A stretch of DNA of 64,000 nt, from NCBI RefSeq assembly GCF_900637195.1, contig NZ_LR134356.1:3782001-3846000 (forward strand), in the 5' to 3' direction. The notes beneath the pieces were generated by a model. That model did not search any database, was not told where the DNA came from, and worked only from the letters and a program-made list of their open reading frames with translations. The stretch comes from Mycolicibacterium aurum (lineage in GTDB: Bacteria > Actinomycetota > Actinomycetes > Mycobacteriales > Mycobacteriaceae). Made by a program: the position numbers and the translations under genes. This document shows, piece by piece, positions 25,542 through 34,968 of the stretch (positions are counted from its first letter, which is position 1; every line of letters starts with the position of its first letter).

Positions 25542-26447
25542 ATGCGGATCGTCATCGCACTCGGGGGCAACGCGATACTGCGACGCGGAGAGCCGATGAC
25601 CGCGGACAACCAGCGGACCAACATCAGGGTCGCCGCCGAGTCCATCGCCGCCGTCGCCCCGGGCAACCAGCTCGTCATCGCACACGGCAACGGCCCGCAG
25701 GTCGGTCTGCTGGCCCTGCAGGCCGCCGCCTACCACGACGTGGCGCCGTACCCGCTGGATGTCCTTGGCGCCCAGACCGATGCGATGATCGGCTACGTCA
25801 TCGAGCAGGAGCTCGGCAACGTGCTACCCGCCGATCAGGCACTGGCCACCGTGCTCACGATGATCGAGGTCGACCGCGAGGACCCTGCCTTCAGCCACCC
25901 GACCAAACCCATCGGCCCGGTCTACGACGAGGAGACTGCGCGGCGGCTGGAGGCCGCGAGCGACTGGACGTTCGCGGCTGACGGCGAGACGTTCCGACGG
26001 GTGGTCGCCAGCCCGGAACCGAGGCGCATCTTCGAGATCGGGCCGATCCGCACCCTGATCGACTCAGGCACCATGGTCATCTGCGCCGGCGGCGGGGGCA
26101 TCCCGACCATGTACGACGACGACGGCAAGCTCCGCGGCGTCGAAGCTGTGATCGACAAAGACTTGGCAGCAGCATTGCTCGCCCAGCAGGTGAACGCCGA
26201 CATGCTGGTCATCGCCACCGATGTCGACGGTGTCTACACCGGGTGGGAAACCCCTGCGCGGCAGCTGTTGTCCCGAGCCACACCCGACGAACTGCAGTCG
26301 CTGAACTTCGCCGCAGGCTCCATGGGCCCGAAGGTCGAAGCCGCCTGCCGCTTCGTCCGCGCCACCGGCAACAACGCGGCCATCGGCACCCTGTCCGACA
26401 TCGCCCACATAGTGGCGGGCCGACGCGGCACTACTGTCACTGCGTGA
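25542..26447 (+). CDS. arcC: Carbamate kinase
   Basis: A 301-residue amino-acid-kinase-family enzyme that makes ATP from carbamoyl phosphate and ADP, the energy-yielding step of the deiminase pathway. It shows IVIALGGNAILRRGEPM at the amino end, IAHGNGPQVGLL near 46, ICAGGGGIPT near 177 and DVDGVYTGW near 227. ATG at 25542. Its last 11 bases overlap the 3' end of the convergent OtsB1-like gene. Confidence 0.93.
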   Translation: MRIVIALGGNAILRRGEPMTADNQRTNIRVAAESIAAVAPGNQLVIAHGNGPQVGLLALQAAAYHDVAPYPLDVLGAQTDAMIGYVIEQELGNVLPADQALATVLTMIEVDREDPAFSHPTKPIGPVYDEETARRLEAASDWTFAADGETFRRVVASPEPRRIFEIGPIRTLIDSGTMVICAGGGGIPTMYDDDGKLRGVEAVIDKDLAAALLAQQVNADMLVIATDVDGVYTGWETPARQLLSRATPDELQSLNFAAGSMGPKVEAACRFVRATGNNAAIGTLSDIAHIVAGRRGTTVTA

Positions 26448-29400
26448 ACTCGACGGTGCCCCCGGCGACGAGAGTTCGACATTGCCCGCGGCATTCCACC
26501 GTCACCGGTGGGGCGTCGCTGGGTTCGGCACTGAGGGTGGCGCTCCGCCCGATGACGCGTAGCTGCAGCCGATGGCCTCGGTAACGGAACGGAAACGCCA
26601 ATTCTCCCAGCGATTCCGGCCACAGAGGCCCTACCACGATCCGGTCCCGCCGGATCTCCAGACCGGTGAAGCACCGCTGTAGCAGGTCGGTACTGCCCGC
26701 CATCGCAGCCAGATGAATGCCCTCGGCGGTGGTGCCGCGTTGAATGTCCACCACGTCGGACGCCAACGCCTGGGTGAAGTAGCGCATGGCTTCGGTGCGA
26801 TTGCCGCGCGCGGTCACCCACGCGTGGACAACGGAACTCAGTGTCGAGCCGTGGGACGTGCGCGACCGGTAGTAGTCGATGGTGGCCGGTATCTGATCGG
26901 GCGTCAACGAGTACCCGAGCCTGCCGAAGAGCTCGTACAGTTCGTCGGCCGAGAGAAGATAGAAGAGCATCAGCGTGTCGGCCTGCTTGGCGGCCTTGTA
27001 GTTGTTCACGCTGTCCTGCTCGGCTTCCAGGATTCTGTCGAGCCGCTGCAGATTGTCGTACCGGCTTCGATAACCGTCCCAGTCGAGCTCCCGGAGGTGC
27101 TCGTAACCCTCGAACTGACTGATGACGCCGTCGTGAAACGGCACGAACATCCGCCTGCTCACGTCCTCCCATCGCACCAGCTCGTCGTCGCCGATGTCTA
27201 GGGTTTCCAGCAATGCCAGCCGGTAGGACATCGGCATCCGTTCCAGAGCTTCGAGGGCCCGCATGATCACCCACACCGCCATCACATTGGTGTACGCGTT
27301 GTTGTCGATACCGTCGTAATCCCTTCCCGGGTAACCGGAGTGGAACTCGTCCGGGCCGATGACACCGGTGATCACGTATCTGTTGCGAGAGTCGTCGAAG
27401 CGGGCGAGACTGACCCAGAATCGGGCGATGTCGACCAGCATCTCCGCGCCGTAGTCGATGAGGAATCCCGAGTCGCCGGTCACCTGGTAGTACTGCCACG
27501 TGTTGTAGGCGACGGCGATCCCGACGTGGTGGGCGCGCGCGCTGGCATCGGGGTTCCATCGGCCCGACCGTGGGTTCAGATGGACGCGCTGGCTTTCCTC
27601 CCTGCCGTTGCTGCCCGATTGCCACGGGAACATCGCTCCCCGGTATCCCCGTTCCTGTGCGGCCCGGCGTGCCTCGGCCAGCCGTCGATAGCGGTACATC
27701 AGCAGCGTTCGGGTCACCTCCGGCATCCGCAGGTTGGTGACGGGAAAGACGAACAGCTCATCCCAGAAGACATGACCCCGGTACGCCTCGCCGTGCAGGC
27801 CACGGGCCGGGACCCCGACGTCCAGGTCGGCGGTGTGCGGTGACAGCGTTTGCAGTAGGTGCAATTGGTGCAGCCGTGCGATGCGCAGTGTTCCGGCGTC
27901 GTGCCCGACGTCGATGGTGAAGCGCTCCCACAGATGCGCCCAGGAGAGTTGGTGGGCGTGCTGAAGCTCCGCGAATCGAGGAACACGGGCCAACTCCGCA
28001 ACGGCAGCATCCACCGCCTCGGACACCGCGTGGTCCCGGCTGGTGTAGATGCACGCCACCTTTTCCAGCACGGCGGAATGCCCCGCGGTCATGTCGACGG
28101 TGAAGTCGTGACCGATGCGGTAGTCACCGATATCGGGGCGGCGGCGGACTTCCAGCTCGTCGCCGACGGGGCCGACGCATCGCATCGTGTTCTTGACGGC
28201 CACCGCAATCCGGATTCGCGACTGCGTCGTCTCCGCCGCCAACAGCACCGCGTCGTCGTCGATTTCCCGCATCTGGTTGACACGCAAGTGATGAGACGAC
28301 AATTCGCGATATCGCTCCACGCCGGCGTTGGTGACTCCCCCGTCCACGGTGGACCGCATCTCCAGCAGTCCGGACCAGTCCAGCGCACGCACCGTCATCG
28401 TCATCGCGGCGATGTGCGGATGCCGCATCGACACGAAGCGTTGCTGGGTGACCGCGGTGGATCGACCGAGTTCGTCGCGAATCACGAAATCCCGGATCCA
28501 CGTGGCACGGCGGAGGTCGAGGCTCAGTCGGTAGGACGAAACGTGTGCGGTGTCGATGTCGAACCACGACCCGCCGTCGATACGGAACGTCGCAGGCAAC
28601 CAGTTGGGCAGATTGACCAGGCTCTCGTTGTCGACCGGCGTGCCCGCCACCGTGTCCGTGAGGCGGTTGTACACCCCCGCGACGTAGAGGCCCGGGTAGT
28701 GGAACTCCCCCGCGGCGGTCTCGGGCGCCGCGCCCCGTATCGCCATGAAGCCGTTACCGTTGGTGCACAACGCCTCTCGAAGGCGCTCCGCGTGCGGATC
28801 GTATCCGTCGAACACGAGTGTCCACGGGTCGTCCTCCTCGTCACCCTGCTCGCGGAGTTGGCCGGTCAATCGCGTGAGGAAGGCACATACCGCCTCCGGG
28901 TCGGCAAGCGAGAAGCGAGCTGCCGACCGCCGGTTGTCGGAGACCCCCTGCCGAACGGCGATGCCGATACCCGTGTGCCTGAGCGCATCGAAGGCATCTT
29001 CGTCGGTGCTGTCATCGCCGATGAAAATAGGCAGGATGAGGTCGCTGCCGTCGATGCGGTTCAGAATCCAGTTCACCGCTCGACCTTTGTCCCAGTCGAT
29101 TTCGGAACGCAGGTCCAGGACCATGCGACCCTGGGTGACGCGCAGTCGCCGTGAGTGGCCGATCGCACGGACCGCCGCGACGACGGTGCCGACATCATCG
29201 GCTGCGACATTGCGATAGTGCACAGCGATCGCAAAGTGCTTGTCCTCGATGCAGACTCCCGCCACGGTGGCGAGCCTGGACTCGAGCTCCGGCAGCACGG
29301 CCCGCAACTCCTGGCTGGCGGCCACCGCGTGCGGGTTCTGGTGTACGGCACCGTCGGGAGAAGCCAGCTCGACACCGTGGTTACCGCCGTACCACACCGC

Positions 29401-30087
29401 GGAGATACCGACGCGGGCCCGGACGTCGTCGAGACTGCGTCCGGAAAGGACGGCGACCGGACACCGTGCAGCCAGGTCCGTGATCACCTCGGCCGCCTGG
29501 GGAAGCAGTTCGGCCGTCGCCGGGTCGTTGACGATCGTCGAGATCGTGCCGTCGAAGTCCAGCAGGACCACCGGCTTCCGCGTCGCCGCCAGGCAGGCGA
29601 CTTCGTCATAGGAGGCAAGTGCGTCGGGCAGGGTTGCGACGGACGGGTACCCACCGCGGACGTTCACCGCGACGACGTCGGGTACCACCGCATCCGCGCC
29701 GGCTTGCAGCAGCTCGTCAGCGGCACCATCGGCTGCGACACCGAGGATCAGACCGAAGCCACCCGCACGGGCGGCGCGGATTCCCTCGGTGGTGTGGTCG
29801 ATCAGGGCGCAGCGCTGCACGGGGATGTCGAGTCGCACAGCAGCATCGACCGCCGACCCGTCGACCTCGACCTCGAATACGTCCTGAAGCCCTGCCGCGG
29901 CGAGCGAGACGGTGCAGGCGGAACCCGCGCAGAACACCGCAGTGCGCAGACCGGCGGCCTGCAGTTCGCGGACGAAGGCGGTCGCCCTGTGGTAGCCGCG
30001 ACCTTCGGCGCTGCCGCTGGGGAGGCTTCCCAGCTCGATGATCAGCGCGTCGTGATCACGCGGGTCGATGAACACGGGCAGTCTCAA
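26437..30087 (-). CDS. otsB1: Trehalose-phosphatase/GH65 fusion (OtsB1, Rv2006 type)
   Basis: A 1216-residue fusion of three parts. Residues 1-140 are a HAD domain whose first motif reads VFIDPRDHD instead of DxDGT, so it is probably inactive. Residues 170-410 are a trehalose-6-phosphate-phosphatase domain with intact VLLDFDGT at 174-181 and GDDSTDEDAF. Residues 430-1216 are a GH65 glycosidase/phosphorylase domain with the catalytic Glu in GVIGPDEFHSG near 912. M. tuberculosis otsB1 has the same plan and is a DosR gene. Substrates may be alpha,alpha-trehalose or its phosphate. TTG at 30087 follows GGAGCGTGGGGA; a GTG four codons on is the alternative. Three DosR boxes lie upstream. Confidence 0.87.
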   Translation of the reverse strand: MRLPVFIDPRDHDALIIELGSLPSGSAEGRGYHRATAFVRELQAAGLRTAVFCAGSACTVSLAAAGLQDVFEVEVDGSAVDAAVRLDIPVQRCALIDHTTEGIRAARAGGFGLILGVAADGAADELLQAGADAVVPDVVAVNVRGGYPSVATLPDALASYDEVACLAATRKPVVLLDFDGTISTIVNDPATAELLPQAAEVITDLAARCPVAVLSGRSLDDVRARVGISAVWYGGNHGVELASPDGAVHQNPHAVAASQELRAVLPELESRLATVAGVCIEDKHFAIAVHYRNVAADDVGTVVAAVRAIGHSRRLRVTQGRMVLDLRSEIDWDKGRAVNWILNRIDGSDLILPIFIGDDSTDEDAFDALRHTGIGIAVRQGVSDNRRSAARFSLADPEAVCAFLTRLTGQLREQGDEEDDPWTLVFDGYDPHAERLREALCTNGNGFMAIRGAAPETAAGEFHYPGLYVAGVYNRLTDTVAGTPVDNESLVNLPNWLPATFRIDGGSWFDIDTAHVSSYRLSLDLRRATWIRDFVIRDELGRSTAVTQQRFVSMRHPHIAAMTMTVRALDWSGLLEMRSTVDGGVTNAGVERYRELSSHHLRVNQMREIDDDAVLLAAETTQSRIRIAVAVKNTMRCVGPVGDELEVRRRPDIGDYRIGHDFTVDMTAGHSAVLEKVACIYTSRDHAVSEAVDAAVAELARVPRFAELQHAHQLSWAHLWERFTIDVGHDAGTLRIARLHQLHLLQTLSPHTADLDVGVPARGLHGEAYRGHVFWDELFVFPVTNLRMPEVTRTLLMYRYRRLAEARRAAQERGYRGAMFPWQSGSNGREESQRVHLNPRSGRWNPDASARAHHVGIAVAYNTWQYYQVTGDSGFLIDYGAEMLVDIARFWVSLARFDDSRNRYVITGVIGPDEFHSGYPGRDYDGIDNNAYTNVMAVWVIMRALEALERMPMSYRLALLETLDIGDDELVRWEDVSRRMFVPFHDGVISQFEGYEHLRELDWDGYRSRYDNLQRLDRILEAEQDSVNNYKAAKQADTLMLFYLLSADELYELFGRLGYSLTPDQIPATIDYYRSRTSHGSTLSSVVHAWVTARGNRTEAMRYFTQALASDVVDIQRGTTAEGIHLAAMAGSTDLLQRCFTGLEIRRDRIVVGPLWPESLGELAFPFRYRGHRLQLRVIGRSATLSAEPSDAPPVTVECRGQCRTLVAGGTVEFTQ

Positions 30088-30148
30088 TCCCCACGCTCCT
30101 CACTGCAGTGTGTCCTCCGATGTCAGCCCAGGACGCACACGCCCGCTA

Positions 30149-30162
30149 GGGACTGAAGTCCT
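30149..30162. promoter_or_regulatory. Strong DosR box, otsB1/ppsA intergenic, site 1
   Basis: GGGACTGAAGTCCT is almost the consensus itself. It is 62 bp upstream of otsB1. Confidence 0.8.
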
Positions 30163-30176
30163 CACCGGCACAACGA

Positions 30177-30190
30177 GTGACTTTCGGCCC
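30177..30190. promoter_or_regulatory. DosR box, otsB1/ppsA intergenic, site 2
   Basis: GTGACTTTCGGCCC is a good match. It lies between the other two, 74 bp from the ppsA GTG. Confidence 0.75.
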
Positions 30191-30199
30191 CACCAGGTC

Positions 30200-30213
30200 G
30201 GGACCTTCGGTCG
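30200..30213. promoter_or_regulatory. DosR box, otsB1/ppsA intergenic, site 3
   Basis: GGGACCTTCGGTCG is a good left half with a fair right half. It is 38 bp from the GTG start at 30251 and 59 bp from the ATG at 30272. Confidence 0.65.
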
Positions 30214-30250
30214 GCTATGAGCGACCGTCGGACGCTATCCGGGACTCTGC

Positions 30251-32560
30251 GTGTCGGCGAAGGCTGTGGTTATGGACGCAGGAAGCCCGGACGACTACAT
30301 CCGCGACATCTCGACGTTGACGATCGCCGATGCCGAAGAAGCAGGTGGCAAAGGTGCGAACATGGGCGAACTCGTCGCCGCGGGTCTGCCCGTGCCGCCG
30401 GGATTCGTTCTCCTGCGGGCGTGCTACCGCGACTCGATGCGAGCGGCAGGCGTGCAGTCGGAGTTGGCCGCATTGCACCGCGAGGCGCTCGACGCGATCA
30501 CCGACAACGACCGGCTCACCGAGCTGAGCGAGTGGATGCAGGCACTGGTGGTCAAGGCGGGAGTCACCGACGCAATCCGCCACATGATCCTCGACGCCTT
30601 CCGGGTCCTCGGCCAGGGCGCGGTCGTCGCGGTGCGTTCGTCGGCCACCGGCGAAGACGGCGCGGACGCGTCGTTCGCCGGCATGAACGCGACGATCACC
30701 AACGTCAGCGGTGACGAAGGGCTCATCGACGCCGTCGTGCGCTGCTGGATGTCACTGTTCAGCCCGCGGGTGATCACCTACCGCTCCAGCCGTGGGTTCA
30801 CCGGCGAACCTGCGATGGCCGTCGTCATCCAGCAGATGGTGGACTCCGAGAAGGCCGGTGTCGCTTTCACCGCCGACCCGAGCACCGGCGCCCTGGACCG
30901 GGTGATCATCGAGGGGGCGTTCGGTCTCGGCGAGGTTGTCGTGTCCGGGTCTGTCGAGCCCGACACCTACATCGTGTCGAAGGAGACGCTCGCGCCGCTG
31001 GACATCCGCATCGGCCACAAGTCGTTCAAGATCGTCCGCGGCGGGGACGGGCATGACACCACCGTGGACCTCGATGACACGCAGGCGGATTCCCGCGTCC
31101 TGACCGACGACGAACTCCGATCGATCGCCGAACTGGCGATCGCCATCGAGCGGCACAACGGCTGTCCCCAGGACACCGAGTGGGCCCTGGCCGGCGGCAA
31201 GGCATTCCTGGTGCAGGCCCGGCCGATCACCACGCTGGGCCATGTGACGCCGGCGCCGGCGCCGGCGCAGAAGCGAGTGGTGTTGGCACGCGGGCTCGCA
31301 GCCGCCCCCGGCGCCGCGTCGGGCCGGGTACGCGTGTTGAACACACCGGACGAGGGAGGGCGTCTGACCGACGGCGAGATCCTGGTGGCCCGGATGACGA
31401 ATCCCGACTGGCTACCCACCATCCGCAGAGCTGCCGCACTGGTCACCGACACCGGCGGTATGACCTGTCACGCCGCAATCGTGGCTCGCGAGCTGGGCGT
31501 CCCGTGCATCGTCGGTGCCCGCACCGCGACCAGGGACCTCCACGACGGCACGACGGTCACCGTCGACGGCGGCCGTGGTGAAGTGATCGCGGGGCGTATC
31601 CGGCCCGAGTCCGCAACCGAGACGTCTCCGCGCGTTTCCGCACCCACCGCCGCAGAGAGTCCGGTCACCGGCACCAAGGTGTACGTCAACCTCGCCATGG
31701 CAGACTCCGCCGAATCCGTTGCGGCACAGCACACCGATGGTGTGGGGCTGCTGCGCGCCGAGTTCATGCTCACCGAGGCCCTGGATGGCCGTCACCCCCG
31801 CGACCTCATCGCGCGCGGTGAACAGCGGGTCCTGGTGGACAGGATGGTGTCGTCGGTCGGCCGGATCGCCGCCGCGTTCAATCCGCGTCCGGTCGTGTAC
31901 CGGGCCACCGACTTCCGCAGCAACGAGTTCCGTGGACTCAAGGGTGGAGAAGCCTTCGAACCCGAAGAGCACAACCCGATGATCGGCTACCGCGGCTGCT
32001 ACCGCTACGTCAAGGAGCCCGATCTCTTCGCGCTCGAGCTCGAAGCGCTGGCCCGCGTCCGCGAGCAGTCACCGAATGTCGCGCTCATGATCCCCTTCGT
32101 ACGGACCAAATGGGAACTGGAGGAATGCCTGTCGCTCGTCGACACAAGCCCGCTGGGCCGGCAGCGGGGGCTCCATCGCTGGGTGATGGCCGAAGTGCCG
32201 TCGGTCGTGCACTGGCTGCCCGAATACATCGGGATGGGCATCGACGGCGTGTCCATCGGCAGCAACGACCTGACCCAGCTCGTCCTGGGCGTCGACCGTG
32301 ACTCCGACGTCTGCGCGGAGCTGTTCGACGAATCGGATCCGGCGGTCCTGCACGCCATTCGCCGGATCATCCAGACCGCCAACAAGTTCAACATCACCTC
32401 ATCGCTGTGCGGCCAGGCGCCGTCGACCAACCCGGCATTCGCCGAATACCTGGTCCGGATGGGCATCACGTCGGTGTCGGTGAACCCCGACGCCGTGGAC
32501 GCCACCCGTCGCGTCGTCGCTGCTGCCGAGCGACGGGTTCTGCTCGAAGCTGCGCGATGA
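30251..32560 (+). CDS. ppsA: Phosphoenolpyruvate synthase
   Basis: A 769-residue enzyme converting pyruvate and ATP to PEP, AMP and phosphate. The N-terminal nucleotide-binding half has GGKGANMGELVAAGLPVPPGF. The swivelling domain carries the phospho-His in GGMTCHAAIVARE near residue 405. The PEP-binding barrel holds SIGSNDLTQLVLGVDRDS near 675 and a CGQAPS Cys site. GTG at 30251 is used; ATG at 30272 would only trim seven residues. It heads an operon with the P-type ATPase (ATGA overlap) and a universal stress gene, behind three DosR boxes. Confidence 0.92.
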   Translation: MSAKAVVMDAGSPDDYIRDISTLTIADAEEAGGKGANMGELVAAGLPVPPGFVLLRACYRDSMRAAGVQSELAALHREALDAITDNDRLTELSEWMQALVVKAGVTDAIRHMILDAFRVLGQGAVVAVRSSATGEDGADASFAGMNATITNVSGDEGLIDAVVRCWMSLFSPRVITYRSSRGFTGEPAMAVVIQQMVDSEKAGVAFTADPSTGALDRVIIEGAFGLGEVVVSGSVEPDTYIVSKETLAPLDIRIGHKSFKIVRGGDGHDTTVDLDDTQADSRVLTDDELRSIAELAIAIERHNGCPQDTEWALAGGKAFLVQARPITTLGHVTPAPAPAQKRVVLARGLAAAPGAASGRVRVLNTPDEGGRLTDGEILVARMTNPDWLPTIRRAAALVTDTGGMTCHAAIVARELGVPCIVGARTATRDLHDGTTVTVDGGRGEVIAGRIRPESATETSPRVSAPTAAESPVTGTKVYVNLAMADSAESVAAQHTDGVGLLRAEFMLTEALDGRHPRDLIARGEQRVLVDRMVSSVGRIAAAFNPRPVVYRATDFRSNEFRGLKGGEAFEPEEHNPMIGYRGCYRYVKEPDLFALELEALARVREQSPNVALMIPFVRTKWELEECLSLVDTSPLGRQRGLHRWVMAEVPSVVHWLPEYIGMGIDGVSIGSNDLTQLVLGVDRDSDVCAELFDESDPAVLHAIRRIIQTANKFNITSSLCGQAPSTNPAFAEYLVRMGITSVSVNPDAVDATRRVVAAAERRVLLEAAR

Positions 32561-34956
32561 CAACCGTCCCCGCTAGCGCCCGCGGTGAGCCGGAAGCCAT
32601 CGTGGCGCCGCGCGAGCTGCTCAACCGCGCACGGCGGTATGCCGAGCCGGCTCTGGCCGCGGTCACCGTCGTCGCCCTCGGTACGGGAGCCGCCGCGTGG
32701 CTCGCCGGCAATCGCGCGCTCGCCGACGAGTTGTGGATCGCGGGAACGGTGCTCGCCCTGCTGCCTGCGGTGTGGTGGGTGATCGCGACACTGCGGCGGG
32801 GACGGGTGGGTGTCGACCTGATCGCGGTGCTGTCACTGGTCGGGACGCTGCTGGTGGGCGAGTATCTCGCGGGAGCGGTGATCGCGGTAATGCTCGCCGG
32901 CGGCCGCGCGCTCGAGGCCGCAGCAGAGCGTCGGGCCACTCACGACCTACGGGCGCTTCTGGCGCACGCGCCGAAGTTCGCCCGCCGCCGGGTCGGATCA
33001 GCGGTCGATGTCGTTCCGCTGGAAGAGGTTGCGGTGGACGACATCCTCGTGGTGGGCACCGGTGAGGTGGTTCCCGTCGACGGTCGGGTCCTCGGGTCGG
33101 TGGCCGTCCTCGACGAATCGGTACTGACGGGTGAAGCGCTGAACGTGGAGCGCGCGCCCGGCGAACCGGTGCGAAGCGGCGCCGTCAATGCGGGCTCCAA
33201 TTTCGAGATGCGTGCGGCGGCCGGCGCGGCCGACAGCACCTACGCCGGCATCGTGCGCCTCGCCGAGGAGGCCGGAGCGCAGAACGCACCCATCGTTCGG
33301 CTCGCTGATCGGTTGGCCGCCTGGTTCCTGCCTTTGACGCTGGTCACGGCAGGTGCGGCGTGGGCGCTCAGCGGCTCGGCTGTCCGCGCGGTCGCGGTAC
33401 TCGTGGTCGCCACCCCGTGCCCTCTGCTGCTCGCCGCGCCGGTGGCGATCGTCTCCGGTCTGTCGCGTGCTTCGCGCCGTGGGGTGGTGATCCGCAGCGG
33501 CGGAGCGCTGGAAAACCTGGGCCGCGCAACGACGTTGGTGCTCGACAAGACAGGAACCCTCACCGAGGGGCGCCCCACCGTCGTCGCGGTGCTCAGCGCT
33601 CCCGGCCGTGACGCCGCCGAGGTCTTGACGATTGCCGCGTCGGTGGATCAGATGTCCGGTCACGTGCTGGCAGAAGCGATCGTCACCGAAGCACTCGCGC
33701 GGAATCTGGTCCTGACGCTGCCCGCCGACGTGGTCGAAGAGCCCGGGCAGGGCGCGAGCGCCACTGTTGAGAGCCGCCGCGTCCGCGTGGGGAAGCTACC
33801 TGCTGAGGCGCTCACCGCACCGTGGACGCGAGGGGCCGTCAATCGAGCGCGGCTGGACTCCGCCGCGATCGCCTGGGTCGAGGTCGACGACGAGGTCGCC
33901 GGGGCGATCCTGCTGCGCGACCCGCTGCGCCGCGACGCTCCCAGGACTATCAGGCGGTTGCGCGACGCCGGACTCCGCAGAGTGGTCATGCTGACCGGCG
34001 ACCGGCCCGATCCGGCCCGTGAGGTGGGCGCGGTGCTCGGGCTCGACGCGGTGTACGCGCAGCAGAGCCCCGCCGACAAAGTTGCCGCGGTAACCCGAGA
34101 ACGCGCGTCGGCAGTGACCGTCATGGTCGGCGACGGGGTCAACGACGCACCCGCGCTGGCCACCGCGACCGTGGGTGTGGCCATGGGCGCTCGCGGTGCC
34201 ACCGCGTCGTCGGAAGCCGCCGATATCGTCCTGACCACCAATCGCCTCGACCGCCTTGCCGACGCCATGGACATCGCACGGTGGTCCCGCCGGATCGCGC
34301 TGCAGAGCGCCGTCGCGGGGATGGCGCTGTCACTCGTGGCCATGGCGGTCGCCGCCGCCGGGTGGCTGGCGCCGGCGTGGGGAGCCCTGGTCCAGGAAGT
34401 GATCGACGTGGCGGTGATTCTCAACGCCCTGCGCGCGTTGCGCGGTGACCCCGCCACGAAGGTCGATCTGCTGGCAGACACCGGAGATCTGTTGCGCCGA
34501 TTCGCCGATGAACACGACGAATTACGCGACGCGGTCCTGCTGCTGCGCGACGCGGCCGATCTCGTGGTCGCGGGAGATCCTCACGCACTCGCCGTGCTCA
34601 CCAAGGCGCACACCTTTCTTCGTGATCAGCTGCTGCCGCACGAGTCGGCCGAAGAATCCGAGTTGTATCCGGCCCTGGCCAGGCCCCTCGGCGGTGGTGA
34701 GACGACCGCCACCATGAGTCGGGCCCATGCCGAGATCCAGCGGCTTTCCGACCGGATCGCAACACATGTCGACCTTGCGACGTCCGGCGGCGGAATCCAG
34801 CAGGAGCAGGTCGACGACCTGCTCGCGTGCCTCTACGGGCTCTTCGCCGTCGTCCAGCTGCATTTCCTCCAGGAGGAGGAGAACTACTTCACCCTCGCCG
34901 AGCCCGACCGTGGGTCCGCCGAGGCGCGACGCACTCAGACACATGGGCGAAAGTGA
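32557..34956 (+). CDS. P1B-type (P1B-5-like) metal ATPase with C-terminal hemerythrin domain
   Basis: A 799-residue metal-transporting ATPase. It has six or so N-terminal-to-middle spans, the actuator TGE at 191-193, the transmembrane metal motif TPCP at 286-289, the phosphorylated DKTGT at 330-334 and GDGVND near 526. The last 150 residues (about 648-795) form a hemerythrin-like HHE helical bundle with HDEL, HESAEESELYP, AHAEI and HFLQEEENYF ligands. No N-terminal heavy-metal domain is present. TPCP plus a hemerythrin tail is the described P1B-5 plan, linked to Ni/Fe/Co export. ATG at 32557 overlaps the ppsA stop. The metal is not known; O2/iron sensing by the tail is inferred. Confidence 0.87.
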   Translation: MTTVPASARGEPEAIVAPRELLNRARRYAEPALAAVTVVALGTGAAAWLAGNRALADELWIAGTVLALLPAVWWVIATLRRGRVGVDLIAVLSLVGTLLVGEYLAGAVIAVMLAGGRALEAAAERRATHDLRALLAHAPKFARRRVGSAVDVVPLEEVAVDDILVVGTGEVVPVDGRVLGSVAVLDESVLTGEALNVERAPGEPVRSGAVNAGSNFEMRAAAGAADSTYAGIVRLAEEAGAQNAPIVRLADRLAAWFLPLTLVTAGAAWALSGSAVRAVAVLVVATPCPLLLAAPVAIVSGLSRASRRGVVIRSGGALENLGRATTLVLDKTGTLTEGRPTVVAVLSAPGRDAAEVLTIAASVDQMSGHVLAEAIVTEALARNLVLTLPADVVEEPGQGASATVESRRVRVGKLPAEALTAPWTRGAVNRARLDSAAIAWVEVDDEVAGAILLRDPLRRDAPRTIRRLRDAGLRRVVMLTGDRPDPAREVGAVLGLDAVYAQQSPADKVAAVTRERASAVTVMVGDGVNDAPALATATVGVAMGARGATASSEAADIVLTTNRLDRLADAMDIARWSRRIALQSAVAGMALSLVAMAVAAAGWLAPAWGALVQEVIDVAVILNALRALRGDPATKVDLLADTGDLLRRFADEHDELRDAVLLLRDAADLVVAGDPHALAVLTKAHTFLRDQLLPHESAEESELYPALARPLGGGETTATMSRAHAEIQRLSDRIATHVDLATSGGGIQQEQVDDLLACLYGLFAVVQLHFLQEEENYFTLAEPDRGSAEARRTQTHGRK

Positions 34957-34968
34957 CAGGAGGACAAC

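Noticed and set aside
27859..29154. 431-codon plus-strand frame inside otsB1.
   Set aside because: Antisense to the GH65 and phosphatase domains, and of shadow composition.
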